Assembly: GCA_963758335.1 (NCBI GenBank)
Contig: CAVWVF010000004.1
Span: forward strand, 2,046,001 to 2,110,000
Length of the DNA: 64,000 nt
Reading direction: 5' to 3'
Source: Roseiarcus sp963758335
GTDB lineage: Bacteria; Pseudomonadota; Alphaproteobacteria; Rhizobiales; Beijerinckiaceae
The notes beneath the pieces were generated by a model. The model did no database searches and was not told the origin of the DNA. It saw nothing but the letters and a program-made list of their open reading frames with translations. The position numbers and the translations under genes were made by a program. Below are positions 1 to 7,363 of this stretch, one piece after another (within the stretch, counting starts at the first letter, position 1; each line of letters opens with the position of its first letter).

Positions 1-315
1 CTCTGCTCGAACGTTGGCGAAGCCGACGGCGCAACTCGCTCCCCTGTGCTAACCGTTCGGGAAATGCAGATTGGGCATATGATTGTCGCCGGAATGAGCA
101 ATAAGGACATTGCCCGTCGCCTAGACATAGGTGTCGCGACCGCAAAAACACATGTCCACCACCTCCTTGCAAAGCTGAACGTGCAGCGCCGAGGCCAGGT
201 CGTGAACTGGATGTCCGGGCACGGACGCCGACTCACCCCTCTTTCGCAAGTCAGCAAGTCAGCAAGTCAGCAAGTCAGCAAGTCAGCAAGCTCTTATGTT
301 CCCGGTCAAGGGTAA
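1..315 (+). CDS. LuxR-family HTH regulator, C-terminal part, cut by window edge
   Basis: The reading frame is open from the first base, so the gene starts outside the window. The visible part begins at the LuxR/GerE domain (LTVREMQIGHMIVAGMSNK), followed by the recognition helix region VATAKTHVHHLLAKLNV. This is a DNA-binding module of a NarL/FixJ- or LuxR-type regulator; the receiver or sensor part is not visible. The last 25 or so residues (SKSASQQVSKSA) are encoded by an 8-bp tandem repeat, so the tail is not a normal domain. A GTG at 46 could serve as a start but would begin at the edge of the HTH domain and is unlikely to be real. The family is clear; the target genes are unknown. Confidence 0.75.
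   Translation, partial: LCSNVGEADGATRSPVLTVREMQIGHMIVAGMSNKDIARRLDIGVATAKTHVHHLLAKLNVQRRGQVVNWMSGHGRRLTPLSQVSKSASQQVSKSASSYVPGQG
246..290. repeat. 8-bp tandem repeat (TCAGCAAG)x5 inside the LuxR-type gene
   Basis: Five perfect copies of TCAGCAAG occupy 251-290, preceded by a partial copy at 246-250. The unit is not a multiple of three, so a change in copy number would alter the C-terminal reading frame of the regulator. Confidence 0.95.
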
Positions 316-417
316 AGGCGTGTTGCTATGATCTGCGCAGGTGTTGAGGCCTGGCAGTTAAGGTCAGCTGAAGTTGCGCAGGGCTGGGGGCGGAGCGAGG
401 AGGCTTATCCCGTTGAC

Positions 418-905
418 TCAGGTTGCTCTATAGGTGGTAGATCGTTCCGAACCGCCAAGTGGTGAGCTGGCGCCGCGACTGACGATGTCGCGGCAGGTTT
501 CCGGCGTGCGGTGCGCGGCGAGCGCGAGCACCGTTTCGAACGAGACGTGCCGATGAAAGCGGCGGTTGTAGCGAAAGACGAACTCATCGAGATAGGCGTC
601 GACATGCTTGCGCCGCAGGCCGTGATACGTGCCCAGCGCCCAGCGCTTCAGCAAGGCGAAGACGCGGTGGCTCCAGGGCAGGACGATGCTGGCCGCCATG
701 TTCCTGACAACGCGCGGATCGTGCCGGTAATCGCCCGAGAGCCCCGGATAGGCGGCGTGGCCGTCGGTGATCAGCGTCGCGCCAGGCTTGACATTGGCGC
801 GCACGAAAGCCTCGATCGATTTGGCCGAGTTGTCGGCGATCACGGCCAGGCGGCGGCCGGCCGGCCGGCTTTCCGCAAAAACGGGCGCGCGCAGAACCGG
901 CCCAG
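418..905 (-). pseudogene. IS1595-family (ISXO2-like) transposase remnant
   Basis: The minus-strand frame from 843 to 418 encodes the C-terminal half of an IS1595-type DDE transposase: RLAVIADNSAKSIEAF-like start, LITDGHAAYPGL around the second catalytic Asp, and the C-terminal WALGTYHGLRRKHVDAYL and FVFRYNRRFHRHVSF blocks. The same frame can be followed upstream to about 905, but the N-terminal zinc ribbon and the first catalytic Asp (VDE motif) are not found. The element is therefore a dead remnant. It differs clearly in sequence from the IS1595 remnant at 44711-45430. Confidence 0.75.
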
Positions 906-1740
906 GGTGGCTCTGCGGAACGATGTTCGGGCTGAAGGCCGCCGGCTCCGAGCTGCGCCGTCATCGCCTGGGATCAGCCCGCGCCGATGCGCCGTTGCGT
1001 CACCGGCTTTGAAGAAAAAGAACATTCCTATCAGCAAGATACAGACATGCATGCGGCGCGTGCAAAAGGCCCCGAGGGACAGACGCCACCCTCACGTCCA
1101 GCAGCGCTGAGCTCCAAGACCAGCTTGGTGTTGACGGGGTTGCACAAGCGGGGCAGCGATGACGCGAAGCTAGAGAGCACGGCCCTCGCGCAGCCCCACC
1201 TCGCCCGGTCGATTAAGGGCGCGGGCTGGGGCGTCCCCCTGCTTAGGCTAGCCGTATCGAACGGCCGTGGGCTCGCGCCCCGCATTCCTCGCTCGCCTCC
1301 GCGCCGCCAACCTGTAGCGCCCGCGCCTCGCCGGCTCAACCCCTTCTCGGCAGCCCCTTATTGCAATCGGCGGGTCCAGGGCTTGCGCCGTACACGAAGA
1401 CGCTGGAGCGATTGCGCTTTCTAGCACAACAGCGACGGCTCGACTTTCTTGCGGACCCAGAGCGGACCTATCGGGGCTCTTTTTGGCCTCCGGCGCGCCG
1501 CGATCCGGAGGCCTGGACGCGGCCTAACTTTCGTGAATTTAGAAATTCATGAAGTTAGAAAGAAAGCCGGCGCGGCTTTGATTTGCCGGGGACGCGCGTC
1601 ACCCAACTGGAATGCGCTACGTAACGGAATAGTCATCGGCCTAACTGTCTGATAGCGCAGGACAAAGGGCATTAGGCTACGTTCGTCAGCGCCCCGAGCA
1701 ACATTCAGTAACAATTCGTGAACGGCTGAGCCTTGATGGT
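906..1740. other. Gene-poor stretch with an imperfect hairpin
   Basis: No convincing gene is visible. Short open frames here have skewed Arg/Pro-rich composition and no recognisable motif. An imperfect inverted repeat lies at 1524-1558 (CTAACTTTCGTGAATTT against AAATTCATGAAGTTAG), which could be a hairpin or protein site. The stretch separates the IS1595 remnant from the phage-like genes. Confidence 0.5.
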
Positions 1741-1744
1741 CAGG

Positions 1745-1777
1745 TCACGTGACCTAGTGTCACGTGATGTCACGTGA
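1745..1777. promoter_or_regulatory. Three TCACGTGA palindromes upstream of phage-like genes
   Basis: The 8-bp palindrome TCACGTGA occurs at 1745-1752, 1760-1767 and 1770-1777, ending 14 bp before the ATG at 1792. Starts are spaced by 15 and 10 bp. Such clustering fits an operator array for a dimeric repressor or activator of the small operon that follows. This is inferred from position; no regulator gene for it is recognised. Confidence 0.6.
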
Positions 1778-1791
1778 CTGGAGACCCTCCT

Positions 1792-1977
1792 ATGGCCCTT
1801 ACCCATGCCGAACGGCAGGCGCGATACCGCGCCAAATGTCAGGCCGAAACCGAAGCCGAGATCGAAAGATTACGCAACGCCGCAGCCGAGGCGCAGGCCG
1901 AAGTCGCCTCATTGAAAGCTGAGAACGAAACATTGCGCCGCGCCAAGAGCGCCGCGCTGAAAGGGAAAGAACAATGA
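1792..1977 (+). CDS. Small coiled-coil protein of phage/integrative-element type
   Basis: This 61-residue protein begins MALTHAERQARYRAKCQ, a basic N-terminal motif often seen in short phage or plasmid proteins, and continues as a predicted coiled coil (IERLRNAAAEAQAEVASLKAE in heptads). ATG 1792 is preferred over the upstream GTG 1774 because the latter lies inside the third TCACGTGA palindrome; a TGGAG stretch at 1779-1783 may be the ribosome site. The stop overlaps the next start by 4 bases (ATGA), suggesting translational coupling. The function is unknown; DNA binding through the basic end is only a guess. Confidence 0.6.
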   Translation: MALTHAERQARYRAKCQAETEAEIERLRNAAAEAQAEVASLKAENETLRRAKSAALKGKEQ

Positions 1978-2895
1978 CCAACGAAGTTGTGGGTTTTGAC
2001 AAAGACCGCAGGGCGATCGCCGAGGCGAGAGCTGTCGAGGACGTTCGCCTGATCCGCGACAAGATGGCCGCTATGGTCGCCTTCTATAAGTCCGAGCGCG
2101 ACCCGGAACTGGCGCGCAAGGCCGCCGAGCTGAAGCTGCTAGCCGAAGCGCGCATCGGCGAAATGTCCTTGACGCTGAAGTCCAATCAGGGCGCGAGAAC
2201 CGACAAAATCAACTTCGTCGGCGGCGCAGACGAAGTTAGCGGCAAGCAGGAAACCCTCAAGTCCGTGGGAATTTCGAAGCAAGACGCCTCTACGTTCGAG
2301 CGCCTCGCCCGGCTACCGAAAGACAAGCTCGCGCAGGCCGCGCGCGAGTGCAAGAGCGCTCGAAGCATCGTGCGGGCGAAGCCCTCTTGTGCGACGCCCG
2401 GCGGGCTCCAAGGCGCCGGCCGTACCTCGAAGGAGGAGATCATCCGCCCCGCGGAAGACGACGGAGGATCGGCCTCCGGCGCCGCTGAAGACCCCGGAGC
2501 GCGGAACGTCGTCCCCGAGCCGCAGATGGACGTTGCGGCGCTCCAAGCCGAGCTTGAGGCTCTGAGGGCTGAGAACGAGAGGCTGAAGGGCGAGCTTGAC
2601 GCTCATAGAGCCGCGAAGGACGGCCTCGGGCGCGGAGTTGACGAGGCGGATGTCTCGAACTTGCTACGCCAGATGAGCCGCATTCGAGGGGTCCTGGCGG
2701 CGCGCCCTGCCTTGGACGTTTCCATCTTGCACGAGACCGCCGAAGCTAATGTGGAAACTTCACTTCGGGACTGGTATTCGACCCCGATGAATTCGTTCTC
2801 GGCCACAACGACATCCGCCTGCTGGCCTTCGCCCGGTCATCGCCGACGATCTGGAACAGGTCACGCCCGAGAAAGAAGCCGAAGTCGCCAAGGCG
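1974..2895 (+). pseudogene. Phage-type hypothetical protein, frameshifted near its C-terminus
   Basis: The N-terminal 260 residues look like a real protein: a helical domain with VRLIRDKMAAMVAFYK and ARIGEMS, a segment ISKQDASTFERLARLPKD typical of element-borne proteins of unknown function, and a coiled coil near residues 185-215. From about 2760 the main frame loses protein-like composition. A neighbouring frame instead reads GLVFDPDEFVLGHNDIRLL, and the third frame then reads VIADDLEQVTPEKEAEVAKA before a stop near 2910. Two indels therefore seem to have broken the end. Without them the protein would be about 310 residues. No function is assigned. Confidence 0.5.
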
Positions 2896-3037
2896 CCGCG
2901 GTCGACCTGAAGATGATGATCAAGACGAAGCGCGGCTGGACGAGGCGCGGCTGAGACGGACGGCGCCGCCGCGGCCCTCAGCGGGGCTCTACGGCGGCGC
3001 CGATCCGCCTTCACGTGAGCCCGCGATCGCCTGATCG

Positions 3038-3337
3038 TCAAGCCTCGCTCGAGCGGCGCCGTCGCCAAGCCATGAGTGGGGTCGTCCCGGCCAGGATCGT
3101 CGCGTCGTTCACGATGGCCGAGTTGGCGGTCCTGACCGGGTCCGCGCTGCCCTTGGCGCGCAGAATTATCCTCTCCTGGCGGTCGATCAGCAGTAGCCCG
3201 TCGCCGGCCCCGACCTCGACTTCCTTCCGCTCGAACAGGACCTCTGCCGACGCGAGGTGCTTGCACCCGTAGGCCCAGACTGTGCCAGTCCAGCCGGGTG
3301 AACTCGTCACAAACTTTACCACATAACGTCTAGGCAT
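3038..3337 (-). CDS. Small hypothetical protein next to integrase remnant
   Basis: This 99-residue frame starts MPRRYVVKFVTSSPGWTG and contains VWAYGCKHLASAEVLFERKE. Its ATG (3337) overlaps the stop region of the integrase remnant (3330), an arrangement typical of co-translated element genes. The beta-rich N-terminal half looks protein-like and the C-terminal third is basic. It matches no family known to me. It could be a genuine element cargo gene or a chance frame. Confidence 0.4.
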   Translation of the reverse strand: MPRRYVVKFVTSSPGWTGTVWAYGCKHLASAEVLFERKEVEVGAGDGLLLIDRQERIILRAKGSADPVRTANSAIVNDATILAGTTPLMAWRRRRSSEA

Positions 3338-3782
3338 CGCCCGGTCCTTCACCCCTGCGGCGTCGATTGAATTGCGCGACCGCCGACTGCCTGGGGCGGG
3401 GCTCGCAGTAAGCCGCCCAGGCGTCCATGAGGGCGCGCCTCTTATCGAGGACGTCGGTCCGGCGATAGGCGCGCTCAACCTGCGTGCCCACCTGATGCCC
3501 CATGGCCTGCTCGACCACCGCGTGCGGAACCGTCGCGACCTCCTCCGCCCACGTCTTGAAGGTCGCTCGGAAGCCGTGTGCGGTGATCGGCCGGCCGCTG
3601 ACCGGGTCGAGCCATTTCCTTTCCGCGGTGTTCATCCGCTTCAGTAAGACCAGCAGGGCCATGTTGGACAAGGGCTTGTCGCGGGCTTGCCCGGGGAAGA
3701 CGTAGCGCGAGACCCGCCCCTGGCGCATCTGTTGCACGATCTCGGCGGCGCGCTAGACCAGCGGCAGCCGGAAGCCTCTCCG
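3330..3782 (-). pseudogene. Tyrosine integrase remnant, C-terminal catalytic part
   Basis: The frame encodes the C-terminal part of a P4-type tyrosine recombinase: HGFRATFKTWAEE (catalytic H-x-x-R box), VVEQAMGHQVGTQVERAY (second His and the nucleophilic Tyr region) and the usual end block DVLDKRRALMDAWAAYC. Upstream, the same frame reads GFRLPLV, then a TAG stop at 3753-3755, then RAAEIVQQM, so one nonsense codon interrupts conserved sequence. The N-terminal half with the first catalytic Arg is missing. It is a relic of an element different from the one carrying the intact integrase at 4218. Confidence 0.8.
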
Positions 3783-3960
3783 AGGCTGATGCGGGCGAGC
3801 CACGGCCGCGCGCTAAGGCGACAAACGCGCGTCGCGTCCTAAAAAGGTTGTGGACCCCGCCCAGCCGAAGATTGGACGGTCCGTGGCGACGAGGTGGCGA
3901 TTTGACGCCAAACGGGATAATCGTTCGACCCTTAAGCTCTTCCTAAGTGTTTGATTTGAT

Positions 3961-4009
3961 TGGTACCGCCACCCCGGATCGAACGGGGACCTCTAGATCC
4001 ACAATCAAT
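3961..4009 (-). other. 3' part of a tRNA-His gene; candidate attachment site
   Basis: Read on the minus strand, this stretch gives an anticodon loop with GTG, a variable loop AGGTC, a perfect T arm (CCCCG-TTCGATC-CGGGG), a 3' acceptor strand, discriminator A and an encoded CCA at 3963-3961. The anticodon is histidine. A73 instead of C73 is the known alphaproteobacterial form of tRNA-His. The 5' half is absent: upstream bases do not pair with the acceptor or anticodon stem. Such a 3' fragment beside an integrase (4218) is the usual trace of integration into a tRNA gene, so this is probably one att end of the element to its right. Confidence 0.75.
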
Positions 4010-4136
4010 TTTCCACACAAGACGACGCCGGACATATCAGGACGCTCCGTCCCTTTGAGAGCCCCAATAACTATGGACACAGCGCATAATGTCCGCTATT
4101 GTCCTAGACATGGGGTAATGGGCCAAGACGGCCATT

Positions 4137-4168
4137 TTCTGTTACCCCTGGAAGGCGGGGTAACAGAA
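4137..4168. promoter_or_regulatory. 12-bp inverted repeat TTCTGTTACCCC upstream of integrase
   Basis: The arms TTCTGTTACCCC (4137-4148) and GGGGTAACAGAA (4157-4168) are perfect, with an 8-base spacer. A related shorter repeat follows at 4196-4217. The lack of a T-run argues against a simple terminator; an operator or recombinase/excisionase arm site is more likely. Confidence 0.65.
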
Positions 4169-4195
4169 TGGGGCTCGAATTCAGAAGCTCGCCTC

Positions 4196-4217
4196 GTTAC
4201 CCGGGAAGCGGGGTAAC
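4196..4217. promoter_or_regulatory. Second GTTACCC/GGGTAAC inverted repeat abutting the integrase start codon
   Basis: GTTACCC (4196-4202) and GGGTAAC (4211-4217) flank the 8-base spacer GGGAAGCG, which holds the only plausible ribosome-binding bases. The integrase ATG starts at the next base. In mRNA the hairpin would present the ribosome site in its loop; as DNA it could be an operator. Either way it probably controls integrase expression. Confidence 0.6.
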
Positions 4218-5510
4218 ATGCTGACCGATCTAGGTATCAAAAAGCTACCGACTCCTGAGAGTCGCCGAGAGATTCCCGATGGAAAAATCGGCGGTCTTTA
4301 TTTGGTCACGCAGCCGTCCGGCGCGAAGTCCTGGGCTCTTAGGTATCGCGCTCACGGGTTGCCGAGGAAACTAACAATTGGACCCTATCCAGCGATCGAC
4401 CTCGCCACGGCCCGAAGGCGGGCGCAGGAAGCCCTTGGCGATGTAGCTGGGGGTAAAGACCCGGCCGCTCTCAAGCAGGCGTCCAGGGCCGCCGCAAGGG
4501 CAGAGCGCGCAGCCGACGTCGACCGCGTCGAGCATGTCGCCGAACTCTTTATCAAGCGCCACGTGAAGCTCAGCGGCAAGGTCGGCGAGGGTTGGGGCGC
4601 TGAGATCGGCCGCCTCTTTAGAATTGAAATCCTTCCGCGGATCGGCGCGAAGCGTATCGGCGACGTCACGAAGAACGACATCCTGGTCATCCTCGACGCC
4701 ATCGTCGACCGGGGCTCGCCGATTACCGCGAATCGCTGCTTTGCGGTCCTGAGGAAGTTTTTTAACTGGGCGTGCGATGCCCGTGGTCTCATCGTGGTCT
4801 CACCATGCAAGGGCATCGAGGCTCCGGCGGCGGAGACCAGCCGCGACCGCGTGCTCGAGGACGACGAAGTCCGTCTAGCATCGCGCGCGTTCCACGCGAT
4901 CGGCTGGCCCTTCGGGCCGATCGGGAAGCTGTTGCTTCTGACCGGTGCGAGGAGAAGCGAGATCGCCGAGGCGAGTTGGCAGGAAATCGATCTCGCCGCA
5001 AAAACACTGACGCTGCCCGGATCTCGAACGAAGAACGGCGAGCCGCATGAGATTCCTCTGTCTGACGCCGCGGTCGAGATCATCAAGGCGTTGCCGCGGA
5101 TCGAGGGGAAGGCGGGCCTTGTCTTCTCGACGACGGGCGCGACGCCGGTATCCGGCTTCTCTCGCTCGAGGGAAGTGATCGAAAGGGCGATGGTGGCCGA
5201 GTTGCGCAAGGCGGCGATCGAACGCGGCGATGATCCCGAGAAAGTCGAGGCGCCGAAGCCTTGGACGTTGCACGATCTGCGGCGCACTTGCGCCAGCGGC
5301 ATGGCCAGCCTCAAAATCGCGCCGCATGTCATCGAGGCCGTCCTCAACCACAAGAGCGGATCAATCAAAGGCGTCGCGGCGGTCTATAACCGATATAACT
5401 ACAGCGCCGAAAAGCGCGCGGCGCTCGAAGCTTGGGGCCGGTATCTCGACGCGATCGTGAGCGGCGAAAATGCGTCGAACGTTGTCGACCTGGCCAAGGC
5501 GAGGGCCTGA
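4218..5510 (+). CDS. int: Tyrosine-type site-specific integrase
   Basis: This full-length integrase of 430 residues has the P4-like architecture: an N-terminal arm-binding domain (DUF4102-like; DGKIGGLYLVTQPSGAKSW near residues 21-40), a core-binding helical domain around 105-200, and a catalytic domain with R245 (TGARRSEI), H352 and R355 (LHDLRRT), H378 (LNHKSG) and nucleophile Y390 (VYNRYNY). It would catalyse integration and excision of the surrounding element, most likely at the tRNA-His site whose 3' fragment lies 210 bp upstream. Two GTTACCC inverted repeats precede the start codon. The next gene follows after 5 bp, so they are probably co-transcribed. Confidence 0.93.
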   Translation: MLTDLGIKKLPTPESRREIPDGKIGGLYLVTQPSGAKSWALRYRAHGLPRKLTIGPYPAIDLATARRRAQEALGDVAGGKDPAALKQASRAAARAERAADVDRVEHVAELFIKRHVKLSGKVGEGWGAEIGRLFRIEILPRIGAKRIGDVTKNDILVILDAIVDRGSPITANRCFAVLRKFFNWACDARGLIVVSPCKGIEAPAAETSRDRVLEDDEVRLASRAFHAIGWPFGPIGKLLLLTGARRSEIAEASWQEIDLAAKTLTLPGSRTKNGEPHEIPLSDAAVEIIKALPRIEGKAGLVFSTTGATPVSGFSRSREVIERAMVAELRKAAIERGDDPEKVEAPKPWTLHDLRRTCASGMASLKIAPHVIEAVLNHKSGSIKGVAAVYNRYNYSAEKRAALEAWGRYLDAIVSGENASNVVDLAKARA

Positions 5511-5515
5511 TCGCC

Positions 5516-6142
5516 ATGGGCGAGGTCGCTAAGGCGAGGCGGCAAGCGCCTCAACGGGAAATCGACCGCAGTTTGGACGCCGCCGCGAGGGAGGAAATCA
5601 CCCGATTGGAGGCGCTTGCGCAGAAGACGTTGCAAGCGAATCCCTATTGTGCAGATGCCGACGAGAACGAGGAAACAGCATTCAGAGAGCTGGCGCACGC
5701 GTCGCGTCAACTACGCCCTTTATTCGGCGCACTCGCGAAAGCCGACGATCCAGACTCCGAGTATGCAAGGTACGGACACGGCTTTCGCTTCCGGCTGTTA
5801 GAGGCGGTGGCTACGATCGCAGAGGCTGTGGAATACGAGCGGCTGCACCGGCTCCATCAGCGGAGGCGTGGACGCCGACGGAAGAAAGCTGTTCAGGCCG
5901 ATGCATTCGACGACCTCGCGCTCGAATGCATTTCGAAATTGACTAAGCATATGTCCACGCCGCCGGCTGCGTCCGTGGTTTGGTCTGCAATGATCTCGCA
6001 AATCAATCGCTCCGACTCAGATCTCTCAGCGGAGGAAGACGGCGCCAGAATAGTTTTGAACGACGCGGATGGGCGGACGTTGCGATCGATCGCAAAATCA
6101 TCTTTCCCAACGATTTTTTCGCGGTTGAAGCGAAAGGGCTGA
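5516..6142 (+). CDS. Hypothetical protein of the integrated element
   Basis: The frame begins MGEVAKARRQAPQREIDR five bases after the integrase stop and encodes 208 residues. An upstream in-frame GTG lies inside the integrase gene and is unlikely to be used. The protein is charged and helical, with a basic patch RRRGRRRKKAVQ in the middle that could contact nucleic acid. There is no signal peptide or membrane segment, and I recognise no family. Its position between integrase and replication genes suggests a role in element maintenance or regulation, but this is inference only. Confidence 0.65.
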   Translation: MGEVAKARRQAPQREIDRSLDAAAREEITRLEALAQKTLQANPYCADADENEETAFRELAHASRQLRPLFGALAKADDPDSEYARYGHGFRFRLLEAVATIAEAVEYERLHRLHQRRRGRRRKKAVQADAFDDLALECISKLTKHMSTPPAASVVWSAMISQINRSDSDLSAEEDGARIVLNDADGRTLRSIAKSSFPTIFSRLKRKG

Positions 6143-6235
6143 ACGGAGCCGGCTTCCGTTTAAAGCCATGGTCTACGGCCGAGTTTTATGCGCGCGCTGA
6201 ATCAACGGCGCGCGTCCTAGACAAGGCAAGAAGAC

Positions 6236-7073
6236 ATGTCCCGAGGTACGCGTAAGGCCCAAATTGAGCCGCCAAAATACCCGCCGGTGTTAGACGTCAA
6301 CGGCCGGAAATATAACTGGCGTAGTCACATCGAGCACTACAAAGAGCAACTCGCCCGCTACGCTCTCGGCTTGGCTCCGCAGCCGTTGCCGGCGACTCGG
6401 CCAGAGGGCGATGGCCTCGTTCCGGTCAAAATTTCCGCTTCCGAGCTTGGCGTCGGTCGTAGGACGCTCGGCCGGCGCATCAAAGAGGCTGCCGAGGCTC
6501 TGCGGGCGGCTCGGCCTCAGGCTGTTCGTCCTGCACGACTTCGACATCGCCGGTTTCTCGATTCTGAAGACGCTGACCGAGGGCGGGCGGCGCTACACGT
6601 TCAGGCACAAGATCGCGCCCATCGATCTCGGGCTGCGACTCGCCGACGTGGAGCGGCTCGGCCTCGAATCCGAAAGCGTCGCCATCGACAAGGACAGGGA
6701 CGCGCTCGCCCGTCGCCTGCGCATCAACGGCGCAACCGACGACGAGATCGAATTCCTGCTTTCCGGCCGCCGCGTCGAATTGAACAGCATGACCTCGGAT
6801 CGCTTCATCAGGTTCGTCGAGGACAAGCTCGTCGAGAATGGCGTGGCGAAGGTGGTGCCGCCGACGGCGACGCTCGCCGAGACCTATGCGGCGCACCGGC
6901 GCGGGGCTGAGGCCGCTCGCGCGCTCGAAGCGGAACTGGCGCGGCTGAACGCCGAACCTGTTGCGGCGCCAGCCGACCTTGAGCAACGCGTGCGCGCCTA
7001 TCTCGCCGAGCATCCGGCGTCATCGTGGGATGAGGCGATCAAGGCCCTTGTCAGTCGGCGGGGTGCGGCATGA
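6236..7073 (+). pseudogene. HTH-like N-terminus joined out of frame to a TOPRIM-domain remnant
   Basis: From 6236 one frame encodes about 85 plausible residues (VLDVNGRKYNWRSHIEHYKE, then a possible helix-turn-helix SELGVGRRTLGRRIKEA). At about 6490 the good coding moves to another frame, which reads RLFVLHDFDIAGFSILKTL and continues as clean protein to 7073. The DFDIAGFSI block resembles the metal-binding DxD of TOPRIM domains such as Spo11/topoisomerase VI A-like proteins. The junction probably marks a deletion that removed the TOPRIM protein's N-terminus. The stop overlaps the next ATG (ATGA). The enzyme is presumably inactive. Confidence 0.55.
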
Positions 7074-7363
7074 GCGACCTCCGCGCCGCCGCCCGCAACG
7101 CCCGCCGGCACGAGAAAAACACGCTGAAAGAATTCTTCGATCTGGCCCTGCCGAGCGGAATGATCGTGAAGGGCTGCAGTCTGCATACCAAAGGCCGCCG
7201 CGCATGGGTCGGCCTTCCCGGTCGGCCCTACGTCGACTCCGCCGGCGTGGAGACGTGGGCGAACATCATCGACTTCCGCGACCGGACGGCAAGGGACCGT
7301 TTCCAGAAGATTGCGCTCGAAGCGGCCAGGGAAGCCTTTCCCGGGATCGAGGGGGGCGACTGA
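7070..7363 (+). CDS. Small conserved element protein preceding the primase
   Basis: This 97-residue protein (MSDLRAAARNARRHEKNTL...) overlaps the previous stop by 4 bases and ends in TGATG, overlapping the primase start by one base, so the three frames look translationally coupled. It has a compact alpha/beta look (GMIVKGCSLHTKGRRAWVGLP) without cysteine clusters or membrane segments. Similar short proteins precede PrimPol genes on integrative elements; a helper role in replication is inference. I cannot name the family. Confidence 0.7.
   Translation: MSDLRAAARNARRHEKNTLKEFFDLALPSGMIVKGCSLHTKGRRAWVGLPGRPYVDSAGVETWANIIDFRDRTARDRFQKIALEAAREAFPGIEGGD

Noticed and set aside
251..290. Short tandem repeats as a CRISPR array
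   Set aside because: The units are 8 bp, directly adjacent and without spacers; the same applies to the (CTAA)15 tract at 20945.
3961..4040. A complete tRNA-His gene
   Set aside because: Upstream bases do not form the acceptor, D or full anticodon stem, so only the 3' part exists.
6961..7362. A longer N-terminus for the PrimPol protein starting at 6961
   Set aside because: The frame overlaps two genes, is Arg/Pro-rich there, and the ATG at 7363 fits the family start and the overlap with the preceding stop.
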